Assembly: GCA_036821485.1 (NCBI GenBank)
Contig: DAISJM010000083.1
Location: 1 to 9,132 of the forward strand
Length of the DNA: 9,132 bases
Direction of reading: 5' to 3'
Source: DAISJM01 sp036821485
GTDB lineage: Bacteria; Verrucomicrobiota; Kiritimatiellia; CAIQIC01; JAGNIJ01
Part shown: piece after piece, positions 1-5,896 of the stretch
Layout of the letters: every line of letters begins with the position of its first letter
Position numbering within the stretch: position 1 is the first letter of the stretch
Translations under genes and position numbers: made by a program
Notes under the pieces: generated by a model
The model's database searches: none
Told to the model about the DNA's origin: nothing
What the model saw: the letters and a program-made list of their open reading frames with translations, nothing else

Positions 1-327
1 GATAGAGTCATCCGGCCCGGTGTGGCCTACCGATTCAAGGAAGGCGACGGCGGCGAGGGTATCCCTGTCGGCCTGCTCAAGGCAAAGGCCGCCATCGTGC
101 TGAACACATCCAATACGCCGGATGATCGCGAACAGACCGCCTTTGGAGATCCGCTGGAGGCGATGTGGAAGCGCTGCGTCTTCGATTTGTGCGGCGTGCA
201 TAACGTCCGGCGCAAGATCTTCAACGTTGTGGTCACGAGCACACCACAGCAGCGACAGGAATGGATCGCAGAAGCCAGAGACCTCTGCCGAACCGTCTTC
301 CCGCGAGACCATGTAGCCCGTGCCTGA
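1..327 (+). CDS. NAD(P)H-dependent flavin oxidoreductase, flavodoxin-like fold (C-terminal part)
   Basis: Open at the left edge of the window; 108 codons are visible and end at TGA 325-327. The reading frame begins DRVIRPGVAYRF and continues through GIPVGLLKAKAAIVLNTSN, FGDPLEAMWK and FDLCGV. I recognise this pattern as the C-terminal half of the flavodoxin-fold NAD(P)H dehydrogenase (quinone)/YwrO-KefF-type family (Flavodoxin_2), cytoplasmic FMN/FAD enzymes that pass two electrons from NAD(P)H to quinones or similar acceptors. The RPGVAY segment normally follows the flavin-binding loop, which lies outside the window, as does the start. The GTG at 22 is an internal valine codon and not a start, because similarity continues upstream to base 1. 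The protein ends soon after the last helix (RDLCRTVF), so the C-terminus looks intact. The true substrate cannot be told from this fragment. Confidence 0.8.
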   Translation, partial: DRVIRPGVAYRFKEGDGGEGIPVGLLKAKAAIVLNTSNTPDDREQTAFGDPLEAMWKRCVFDLCGVHNVRRKIFNVVVTSTPQQRQEWIAEARDLCRTVFPRDHVARA

Positions 328-402
328 TCAGTTCTTCCTCACATCTCACGACCTCTCTCTCCCTTCATCCGTCCCCTGATTCCTCTTTCCCTTTTCTTTC
401 CC

Positions 403-509
403 CTCCGCGTCTTTGCGTTAATCCCCTCTTCATCCGTGTTATCTGCGTGATCCGTGGGCAATCCTGTTCCATCTTTCCCTTTTCGTGCTTTTCGTGGGCT
501 CTCTTCTCC
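403..509. repeat. Array repeat copy 1 (107 bases, full)
   Basis: The unit starts CTCCGCG, passes through TTTGCGTTAAT, CTCTTCATCCGTGTTATCTG and GATCCGTGGGCAATCC, and ends in TTCGTGGGCTCTC. It differs from copy 3 (633-739) at about six of 107 positions by eye, mostly C/T changes. Read on the minus strand it gives the sense CACGGATCACACAGATAACACGG type of text, which translates as DHTDNTDEEGINAKARR. Confidence 0.85.
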
Positions 510-600
510 CTCCGCGCCTTTGCGTTACCCTCCTCTTCATCCGTCCCCTCCGCGCTATCTGCGGTTCAAATCTTCCCTTCCCCCTCAATTCCTCCGCTCT
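510..600. repeat. Array repeat copy 2 (degenerate)
   Basis: It begins with the same CTCCGCGCCTTTGCGTTA head and CTCTTCATCCGT block, then diverges to CCCTCCGCGCTATCTGCGG and loses the GATCCGTGGGCAATCC block. It is the most eroded member and corresponds by position to copy 4 in the second half of the array. Confidence 0.6.
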
Positions 601-632
601 TCATCCGCCCCCTGATGCCTCTTTCCTTCTCC

Positions 633-739
633 CTCCGCGCCTTTGCGTTAATTCCCTCTTCATCCGTGTTATCTGCGTGATCCGTGGGCAATCCTGTTCC
701 ATCTTTCCCTCTTCGTGCTCTTCGTGGGCTCTCATCCCC
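633..739. repeat. Array repeat copy 3 (107 bases, full)
   Basis: This is a near-identical partner of copy 1, with the same 107-base length and block order (CTCCGCG head, TTAAT, CATCCGTGTTATCTGCGTGA, CCGTGGGCAATCCTG, TTCGTGGGCTCTC tail). Confidence 0.85.
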
Positions 740-838
740 CTCCGCGCCTTTGCGTTAATTCCCTCTTCATCCGTGTTATCTGTGTGATCCGTGGGCAATC
801 CTGTTCCATCTTTCCCTCTTCGTGGGCTCTCTTCTTCC
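740..838. repeat. Array repeat copy 4 (99 bases)
   Basis: It matches copy 3 closely but has TGTGTGATCC in place of TGCGTGATCC. One of the two TTCGTG motifs near the 3' end is deleted, which shortens the period from 107 to 99 bases. Confidence 0.8.
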
Positions 839-892
839 CTCCGCGCCTTCGCGTTAATTCCCTCTTCATCCGCGTCATCCACGCCTATCTGC
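839..892. repeat. Array repeat copy 5 (truncated)
   Basis: It carries the CTCCGCGCCTTCGCGTTAAT head and CTCTTCATCCGCGTCATCC, then breaks off into ACGCCTATCTGCAG. The later blocks of the unit are missing. Confidence 0.65.
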
Positions 893-924
893 AGACACTT
901 TCTCCACGTGCTTCCATGTGTCAC

Positions 925-961
925 TGCTCTCCAATTAGTGTGCATCAGTGTCCATTAGTGG
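925..961. repeat. Repeat-like fragment next to the array
   Basis: ATTAGTG occurs at 934-940 and again at 954-960 around TGCATCAGTGTCC. The minus-strand reading, CCACTAATGGACACTGATGC, resembles the 'ACTAATGGACAC' element that I recall accompanying HTDNTD-type repeats in other genomes. That match is from memory and was not searched. Confidence 0.45.
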
Positions 962-1005
962 TTGAGATTCTCTTCTCATATTCCTCTCCACCAACCCCCT
1001 CTTGC

Positions 1006-1034
1006 TTGACAGATTGCCGTGCCGGAGGCAGCAT
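1006..1034 (+). promoter_or_regulatory. Candidate promoter of the thiamin operon
   Basis: A perfect -35 hexamer TTGACA (1006-1011) is followed after 17 bases by CAGCAT (1029-1034), a poor -10. Initiation near 1040 would fit well, because the riboswitch aptamer starts at about 1044. The -35 and the spacing are seen directly. That this is the working promoter is inference, weakened by the -10. Confidence 0.4.
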
Positions 1035-1043
1035 CTCCCCTGC

Positions 1044-1138
1044 TCGCTGGGGGCGCCCTGAAAAGTTAGGGCTGAGATTTCCCGATTACGGGATAACCCC
1101 TTGAACCTGTTTGGGTCATGCCAACGGAGGGAAAGCGG
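1044..1138 (+). ncRNA. TPP riboswitch (THI-box) aptamer
   Basis: It contains the conserved thi-box elements in order: GGGGGCGCCCT with AGGG (P2 arms, 1056-1059 with 1068-1071), CTGAGA at 1072-1077, a CCCG/CGGG P3 stem (1081-1084 with 1089-1092), ACCCCTTGAACCTG at 1096-1109, and GGGTCATGCCAACGGAGGGA at 1113-1132. P1 can close through CGCT 1045-1048 with AGCG 1134-1137. Thiamin diphosphate binds such aptamers and represses the gene downstream. Here that gene is cytX, a known riboswitch target class. No U-tract terminator follows before the start codon, so control of translation is more likely than termination. CTTTC at 1149-1153 could pair with GAAAG at 1183-1187 in the ribosome site, but this five-base pairing is weak evidence. 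Confidence 0.93.
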
Positions 1139-1195
1139 CGGTTCCGTACTTTCTCCCGCAGCATCTCTCCCGGCGACACATGGAAAGGCGTTGCT

Positions 1196-2482
1196 ATGTC
1201 TCTGGGCCCAATTGAACGTCATGAACGGAATCTCTCCGGATGGGACTTCTTCCTCCTCTGGACCGGCGCAGCCATCGCCCTCCCGGAAATCTGGGCCGGC
1301 GGTCTCCTCGCCTCGCTCGGTCTCGTCGGCGGTCTTCTTGCCATCCTTCTTGGACACTTGATCGGCAATACACCCATGGCGCTCGGCGGCATCATCGGCA
1401 GCCGCCACGGCGTCCCCTCCATCGTCAGCACACGCGGCGCGCTGGGGCCGCGCGGCGCGTTCCTGCCCGCCGCGCTGAACGTAATCCAACTCGCCGGCTG
1501 GACCGCCGTCATGGTCTGGATCGGTGGACACGCCGCCGCGCGACTCAGCCCCGCCTCACTTCAGTACCCCCGTCTCTGGATCGTGGTGTGCGGCGGCCTC
1601 ACCACGCTGTGGGCACTCGGCGGACACCGCCTGTGGAAAACACTGCAACGATTCACTGTCATCCTTCTGTTCCTTGTGTCTGTGGTGATGACATGGATTG
1701 TCGTTCGTGAGTACGGCTGGCGAAATCTCGCCGCCGTGCGTCCCGCCGAGCCCGGCTCCTTCATGCTCGGCCTCGACCTCGTCATCGCCATGCCCCTCTC
1801 GTGGGCGTTGATGACGTCCGACTACTCGCGTTACGCGCGCAGCACGAAAGGCAGCTTCTGGGGCTCGTGGCTCGGATACTTTGCGGGCAGTTGCTGGATG
1901 TATGCCGTCGGACTTTGCGCGGCACTCGCCACGCAAACGGCCACGCCGGATTCCATGGTGCTCGATCTCCTCCATCAACACGGTCTGGCCATTGCGGCAC
2001 TGATCGTAATCCTGCTCTCGACGCTGACCACCACGTTCCTCGATGTCTACTCCAACGCGGTCTCGCTGCTTAGCGTTGTCCCTCGTCTCGGCCAGCGCGC
2101 GGCCGTACTCCTCTGCGGCGTCGCCGGCACCCTCTGCGCCGTGTTCTTCCCCGTCACGGAGTACGAGTCTTTCCTCCTCCTCATCGGCTCAGCCTTTTCG
2201 CCCCTGCTCGGCATTGTGCTGGCCGACTACTTCCTCGTGAAGAAGGGCTCTTACGACGCAAACGGATTGTTCCGGCGTGATCCCTATTGGTATAATGCCG
2301 GGGTGAATCTCCGGGCCATAGTGGCGTGGGGTCTGGGATTCGTCCTCTGCCAGGTGAGTTCGCGGCAGGGATGGTCCATCGGCGCATCGCTGCCCGGCAT
2401 GCTGGCGAGCGCGGGGCTCTACCTTGTCGCCATGGCATGGCGACGCGGCAACGCGTCGGGGGAAGCAGGGGGAACAGCATGA
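1196..2482 (+). CDS. cytX: Hydroxymethylpyrimidine transporter CytX (NCS1 family)
   Basis: Inner-membrane permease of 428 residues, expected to import HMP (the pyrimidine half of thiamin), probably by cation symport like other NCS1 carriers. About 12 hydrophobic segments are visible. The N-terminus has the family pattern NLSGWDFFLLWTGAAIALPE; SDYSRY lies at 208-213 and ADYFLVKKGSYD starts at 343, both typical of the cytosine permease/CytX branch. The ATG at 1196 is chosen because GGAAAGG (1182-1188) sits 7 bases upstream and the protein then has normal family length. An in-frame ATG at 1118 lies inside the riboswitch aptamer and is not credible. The riboswitch upstream and the ThiD-ThiE gene downstream (4-base ATGA overlap) favour HMP over cytosine as substrate. 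Substrate assignment rests on this context and on family knowledge. Confidence 0.9.
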   Translation: MSLGPIERHERNLSGWDFFLLWTGAAIALPEIWAGGLLASLGLVGGLLAILLGHLIGNTPMALGGIIGSRHGVPSIVSTRGALGPRGAFLPAALNVIQLAGWTAVMVWIGGHAAARLSPASLQYPRLWIVVCGGLTTLWALGGHRLWKTLQRFTVILLFLVSVVMTWIVVREYGWRNLAAVRPAEPGSFMLGLDLVIAMPLSWALMTSDYSRYARSTKGSFWGSWLGYFAGSCWMYAVGLCAALATQTATPDSMVLDLLHQHGLAIAALIVILLSTLTTTFLDVYSNAVSLLSVVPRLGQRAAVLLCGVAGTLCAVFFPVTEYESFLLLIGSAFSPLLGIVLADYFLVKKGSYDANGLFRRDPYWYNAGVNLRAIVAWGLGFVLCQVSSRQGWSIGASLPGMLASAGLYLVAMAWRRGNASGEAGGTA

Positions 2483-3954
2483 GCAAGCCCATCGTCTGGA
2501 CAATCGCAGGGTCCGATTCCGGTGGCGGCGCCGGCATCCAGGCCGACCTCAAAACACTTCATGCGCTCGGCGCGTACGGCTGCTCCGTCATTACCGCGCT
2601 CACGGCCCAGAACACCACAGGCATCTCGCGAATCGAGTACCAGTCCGACGATATGATGGAGGCGCAACTCCAGGCCCTGGCCAGCGATCTTCATCCCGCC
2701 GCCGTCAAGATCGGCATGCTCGGAACAAACTCCGTCATCCGCAAGGTTGCCGCCCATCTCGCGGCCATTCAGCCCTTCACCGTGCTCGATCCCGTGCTCG
2801 TCTCCAGTTCCGGCACCAGCCTGGTCGAGAAGGATACGCTGGAAGCCATGATCCAGCACCTGTTGCCCCACGTGGACCTGCTGACACCCAACATCGCCGA
2901 AGCGTCCGCCCTTCTGGGCCGCCCGATCGAGCACCACTCTGAAATGCCCGAAGCCGCCGTGGAATTGCTGAAGTACGGGGTGGGCTCCGTGCTGCTCAAG
3001 GGGGGACATGCGCCCGGAGCTTTCTGCCAGGATTTCTGGACCGATGGAAACACCCGCCTGTGGCTCACCAGCCCGCGTCTGGACATTTCGGATTCGCACG
3101 GTACCGGCTGTACGCTGTCCTCCGCCATCGCCGCGTGCAAGGCGTTGAACTTCTCGGAACTGGACGCGCTCGTCATCGCCAAGGCCTTCGTCAATCAAGG
3201 CCTCCGCGGCACCCTGCGCGTAGGCCGCGGCCGCGCCCCCCTCTCCCACACCGGATGGCCCGACGACCACCGCGATCTTCCGTGGATCACCCATCGCGCG
3301 GAGGAGGCACACGACCGAATCGTCTTCCCCGATGTCGACCCACAGCAGATCGGCCTCTACCCCATCGTCGATCGTGCCGCCTTGCTGGACAAGCTCCTGC
3401 CCCTCGGTGTCCGTACCGTCCAATTGCGGGTCAAGCACCTCGACGAGTCACTTCTGGAAGACGAGGTCCGCACGGCTGTGCAACTCGCACGACGGTTCAA
3501 CGCGAACCTCTACATCAACGACTACTGGCAGCTCGCGCTGAAGCATAACGCCTACGGCGTTCATCTCGGGCAGGAGGATCTCCCCGGCGCCGATCTCCGG
3601 GCACTGGCTAAAGCAGGTATACGGCTCGGCGTCAGCACGCGATCCTACTTCGAACTCGCGCAGGCCATGGCCGTGCGCCCGTCCTACGTCGCCATCGGCT
3701 CCGTCTTCCCCACCGCTTCCAAGACAATCGACTACGACCCGCTCGGCCTTGGTCATTTCAGACGCCTGAGCCGGCTCATCGACATGCCCGTCGTGGCCAT
3801 CGGCGGTATTACTCTGGAACAAGCGGAGAACGTGTGGCTCGCGGGAGCGGACGGCATGGCCCTGATCTCGGACATCGTCCACGCGCCGGACATGAACGCG
3901 CGCGTCGCCGACTGGCTCAAGTTCTTCAGCGCGCCGCCGCGAAGGGATCTGTAG
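2479..3954 (+). CDS. thiDE: Bifunctional HMP/HMP-P kinase and thiamin phosphate synthase (ThiD-ThiE fusion)
   Basis: Cytoplasmic fusion protein of 491 residues. The ThiD part (about 1-265) phosphorylates HMP and then HMP-P. It has AGSDSGGGAGIQAD at 10-23 and the anion-hole motif DSHGTGCT at 205-212, with the expected catalytic Cys211. A linker follows to about 290. The ThiE part (about 291-491) joins HMP-PP to thiazole phosphate. It shows YINDYWQ at 345-351, GVHLGQEDL at 360-368, GVST at 384-387, IGSVFPTASK from 406 and VVAIGGIT at 438-445, and closely resembles the E. coli type of ThiE. The start is ATG 2479, with AGGGGGA (2467-2473) 5 bases upstream and overlapping the cytX stop; the frame also opens further upstream inside cytX, which is not the start. 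Both domains look complete. Regulated with cytX by the TPP riboswitch. The stop TAG is also the first part of a hairpin. Confidence 0.95.
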   Translation: MSKPIVWTIAGSDSGGGAGIQADLKTLHALGAYGCSVITALTAQNTTGISRIEYQSDDMMEAQLQALASDLHPAAVKIGMLGTNSVIRKVAAHLAAIQPFTVLDPVLVSSSGTSLVEKDTLEAMIQHLLPHVDLLTPNIAEASALLGRPIEHHSEMPEAAVELLKYGVGSVLLKGGHAPGAFCQDFWTDGNTRLWLTSPRLDISDSHGTGCTLSSAIAACKALNFSELDALVIAKAFVNQGLRGTLRVGRGRAPLSHTGWPDDHRDLPWITHRAEEAHDRIVFPDVDPQQIGLYPIVDRAALLDKLLPLGVRTVQLRVKHLDESLLEDEVRTAVQLARRFNANLYINDYWQLALKHNAYGVHLGQEDLPGADLRALAKAGIRLGVSTRSYFELAQAMAVRPSYVAIGSVFPTASKTIDYDPLGLGHFRRLSRLIDMPVVAIGGITLEQAENVWLAGADGMALISDIVHAPDMNARVADWLKFFSAPPRRDL

Positions 3955-3973
3955 CCGCGACCGCTGGTCGCGG
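3955..3973 (+). terminator. Hairpin between thiDE and the convergent receiver gene
   Basis: CCGCGACC (3955-3962), loop GCT, GGTCGCGG (3966-3973): a perfect 8-base stem that begins directly after the thiDE stop TAG. It lies only 10 bases from the stop of the convergent gene, so it could serve both strands. There is no U-run, so intrinsic termination is not assured. In layout (TAG, GC stem, CTCT-rich flank) it matches the hairpins at 4541, 5854 and 5897. Confidence 0.6.
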
Positions 3974-3982
3974 GCCTCTCTC

Positions 3983-4456
3983 CTACTGCTGCAACATCCG
4001 GGCCAGCAGAATGCCGAGGATGAACCAGATCGGCAACGTTCCAATCAACGCCCATGCCAGGATGCGCGTCTTGCGCAGGCGCCCCTGCAACACGCGGTTC
4101 TCCAAGGCACGCTCAAGGCGAATACGAATCTCTTCAATGCGGCAGGGCTTCGACAAGAAATCGGTCGCACCGGCGCGGATCGACTCCACGGCATCGGGAA
4201 TCGAAGGGAATCCGGTCAGAATCATCACGATGATGCTCGGGTCGATTTCCTGCATCGCCCGCGTCAAATCCATGCCGCTCATACCCGGCATGCGGACATC
4301 CGTGATCACCACATCGGGTGAGTGCTGACGACAGGATTCCAGAGCGTCCTCAGCCTTGGAGAAAGCATGAACCGTGTAGCCAAGCTCCTTGATCATGGCC
4401 TCAAGAACGCTTCGGACCGCATCGTCATCATCCACGACCCAAACTGTTGTCGCCAT
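3983..4456 (-). CDS. Stand-alone response regulator receiver with C-terminal membrane anchor
   Basis: 157 residues. Residues 1-120 are a CheY-like receiver: acidic pocket D9-D10 in VWVVDDDDAVR, phospho-acceptor D53 in VVITDVRMPGMSG, T81 in MILTGFP and K103 in DFLSKP, so all phosphorylation residues are present. A basic, helical stretch (LERALENRVLQGRLRKTR) follows, then one strongly hydrophobic segment at about 132-152 (ILAWALIGTLPIWFILGILL) and a five-residue tail. There is no DNA-binding or enzymatic output domain. ATG 4456 is chosen because GGAGGT (4469-4464) lies 7 bases upstream; the frame opens ten codons further up without support. A phosphorylatable receiver tethered to the membrane face could act as a phosphate sink or localised signal, but that is inference. 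No partner kinase is in the window, and the gene stands alone between hairpins, convergent with thiDE. Confidence 0.88.
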   Translation of the reverse strand: MATTVWVVDDDDAVRSVLEAMIKELGYTVHAFSKAEDALESCRQHSPDVVITDVRMPGMSGMDLTRAMQEIDPSIIVMILTGFPSIPDAVESIRAGATDFLSKPCRIEEIRIRLERALENRVLQGRLRKTRILAWALIGTLPIWFILGILLARMLQQ

Positions 4457-4463
4457 GGCGGGA

Positions 4464-4469
4464 ACCTCC
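4464..4469 (-). promoter_or_regulatory. Ribosome binding site that fixes the receiver gene start
   Basis: On the minus strand GGAGGT is followed by 7 bases and then ATG at 4456. It is the strongest Shine-Dalgarno in this part of the window and rules out the earlier in-frame start at 4486. Confidence 0.8.
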
Positions 4470-4540
4470 GTACTGAACCGGGGCAAAGATTAACACCAAG
4501 CCCCGCCCCATGTCCATAAGCTCCCTCCCCCCCTTTGTAG

Positions 4541-4560
4541 GCCGGGGCTCTGCCCCCGGC
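4541..4560. repeat. TAG-led GC hairpin (family copy 2)
   Basis: TTGTAG is followed by GCCGGGGC, TCT, GCCCCCGGC: a 7-base-pair stem GCCGGGG/CCCCGGC with a small imperfection near the loop. It lies in the divergent gap between the receiver gene and the esterase, so it does not terminate either. It shares TAG, GCCGGGG and CTCTG with the copies at 5854 and 5897. Confidence 0.75.
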
Positions 4561-4613
4561 GTCTGCCCCGCCGCCACTCTGCGGCTCTGCCACTTCTTTT
4601 CCTTCTTCCTCAC

Positions 4614-4641
4614 TCAGGTTTCAGCCTTCAGCTTTCAGGTT
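4614..4641. repeat. Four tandem TCAG-type heptamers
   Basis: TCAGGTT (4614), TCAGCCT (4621), TCAGCTT (4628) and TCAGGTT (4635) are four consecutive 7-base units of the form TCAGSYT. They lie in a pyrimidine-rich stretch upstream of the esterase. I recall similar heptamer runs as frequent in Verrucomicrobia intergenic DNA; that is memory and not a search result. Confidence 0.65.
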
Positions 4642-4701
4642 TCTCTTCCCCCATCGAACCATTCCTCGATCTTTCCACCTCTTCCTCCTAGGATGTTCGC
4701 C

Positions 4702-5853
4702 ATGAAAATACTGATCGTCCTGATTCTGCTGGGCGCACTTGTGGCCGTACTCAACGCTGAGGGACCCGCAACACGTCGGGTCACCTTCCGGATCGTGCCC
4801 GCAGAACAACCCGCAGCCAACGAACGCATCTTCATCGCCGGCAACGTTCTTGCGCTCGGCCAGTGGAAGGCCGACGGCTTCGCTCTCTCCGCCGATTCCA
4901 ACGGAACGTGGACGGGTACCGTCGATCTTCCCGCCAATGAAACCGTCGAGTTCAAGGTAACCAAGGGCTCGTGGGAAACGGAGCGATCACTCGCAGACGG
5001 CTCCATTCCGCCCAACGAGATGTTGCCGCCCGGCGGCGACACCGAGGTTGAGGTCCGAGCAGCCGGGTGGAAGCAGCCCGGCCCGCCTCCGGCACCGCGC
5101 ATCACCGGCGACTACCGCATCCATGACGCCGTGCATTCCGAATTCCTCGCACTGGATCGAAAGGTGATCGTGTGGCTTCCGCCGTCCTATGCGACGGATA
5201 CCGAACGGCGCTACCCCGTTCTCTACATGCACGACGGACAGCAGATCTTCGACCCGCAGACCTCGACCCACGGCCGCGACTGGGAGGTCGACGAATGGTG
5301 CACCAAGCTGATCTCCGACGGGAAGCTGCAGGAGATCATCGTGGTCGGCGCCTACTGCACCGCCAACCGCTTCGAGGAATACAACCCGGCGGTGAAGGGC
5401 AAGGACTACGCCCGGTTCCTGATCGAGGAACTGAAACCCATGATCGATCGCGAATATCGGACCCTGCCGGGCCGGGAAACCACTGCCGTCGCGGGTTCCT
5501 CGATGGGCGGAAAGATTTCCTTCTATCTGGCGTGGGCACATCCCGACGTCTATTTCGGCGCCGCCTGCCTATCACCGGCCTTCGCCTACAAAGACGATCG
5601 GCACGAGTTGGATGTGGTCGAAGCCTCGACGAATACCCCCGACCTTCGCCTCTACTTCTACTGCGGCGAAGGCGACGACCTGGAACGCAAACTCATCCCC
5701 GGCATGCGCACGATGGCGGACCTGCTGAAACAGCGCGGCTACGAAGAAGGCCGCAATCTCCTCGTTGCGGAAGATGCCCCCGCCGTACACAACGAAGCCG
5801 CATGGCAGAAAGTCACCGGCCAGTGGCTCGAATTCCTGTTCGGGAAGAAGTAG
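4702..5853 (+). CDS. Secreted esterase (Esterase D/IroE-like alpha/beta hydrolase) with N-terminal CBM20-like domain
   Basis: 383 residues. MKILIVLILLGALVAVLNA is a signal peptide, so the product is exported. Residues about 26-115 resemble a CBM20 starch-binding fold (RRVTFRIV, then IFIAGNVLALGQW at 43-55 and VEFKVTKGSWETE). From about 120 comes a PF00756-type esterase: VIVWLPPSY, YPVLYMHDGQQIFD (oxyanion region), the nucleophile elbow AGSSMGG with Ser267, the candidate acid in CGEGDD (Asp325/Asp326) and His363 in AVHNEAAW, followed by a final helix. All triad elements are visible. The start is ATG 4702, with AGGA (4690-4693) 8 bases upstream and a textbook signal peptide; the frame opens back to 4510 but through repeat DNA. 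Families with this domain pair include polysaccharide- and ester-cleaving enzymes. The substrate is unknown; binding to an alpha-glucan is inference. It stands alone, closed by a hairpin at its stop. Confidence 0.87.
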   Translation: MKILIVLILLGALVAVLNAEGPATRRVTFRIVPAEQPAANERIFIAGNVLALGQWKADGFALSADSNGTWTGTVDLPANETVEFKVTKGSWETERSLADGSIPPNEMLPPGGDTEVEVRAAGWKQPGPPPAPRITGDYRIHDAVHSEFLALDRKVIVWLPPSYATDTERRYPVLYMHDGQQIFDPQTSTHGRDWEVDEWCTKLISDGKLQEIIVVGAYCTANRFEEYNPAVKGKDYARFLIEELKPMIDREYRTLPGRETTAVAGSSMGGKISFYLAWAHPDVYFGAACLSPAFAYKDDRHELDVVEASTNTPDLRLYFYCGEGDDLERKLIPGMRTMADLLKQRGYEEGRNLLVAEDAPAVHNEAAWQKVTGQWLEFLFGKK

Positions 5854-5873
5854 GCCGGGGCTCTGTCCCCGGC
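5854..5873 (+). terminator. TAG-led GC hairpin at the esterase stop (family copy 3)
   Basis: GCCGGGG (5854-5860), loop CTCTGT, CCCCGGC (5867-5873): a perfect 7-base stem starting on the base after the TAG stop. It lies between convergent genes and may terminate both, but lacks a U-tract. It is nearly identical to the copy at 4541. Confidence 0.65.
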
Positions 5874-5896
5874 GCTCTCCTCCATCACCCATGTAG

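Larger units (their letters stand above)
328..1005. other. Long gene-free gap filled with tandem repeats
   Basis: There is no credible gene between the oxidoreductase stop and the thiamin promoter. Open frames exist on both strands, but they are low-complexity readings of the repeats (plus: FIRVICVIRG, LRAFAL; minus: DHTDNTDEEG, NAKARR). They have no plausible start or ribosome site and simply follow the repeat period. Bases 365-892 are the repeat array, about 925-961 a further repeat-like piece, and the remainder is pyrimidine-rich plus-strand sequence without recognisable signals. Confidence 0.75.

Noticed and set aside
403..892. CRISPR array
   Set aside because: Units are about 100 bases and abut without unique spacers, there is no short palindromic repeat, and no cas genes are present.
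261..945. Long open frames on both strands across the repeat array, up to about 139 codons
   Set aside because: They follow the repeat period, have low-complexity composition, lack ribosome sites, and each strand is equally open. They are repeat readings and not genes.
1118..1195. N-terminal extension of CytX from ATG 1118
   Set aside because: The ATG is part of the conserved aptamer core, the extra residues do not resemble the family, and a good ribosome site precedes ATG 1196.
2326..2478. Earlier start for the ThiD-ThiE frame
   Set aside because: It would lie deep inside cytX. The ThiD N-terminus (MSKPIVWTIAGSDSGGG) begins exactly at 2479 with its own ribosome site.
2419..3438. Minus-strand open frame of 339 codons opposite thiDE
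   Set aside because: It is a shadow of a GC-rich gene, with Gly/Asp/Glu-rich composition and no recognisable domain.
4510..4701. N-terminal extension of the esterase from 4510
   Set aside because: It reads through the TAG-led hairpin and the heptamer run in a different frame sense, lacks a ribosome site, and would bury a clear signal peptide.
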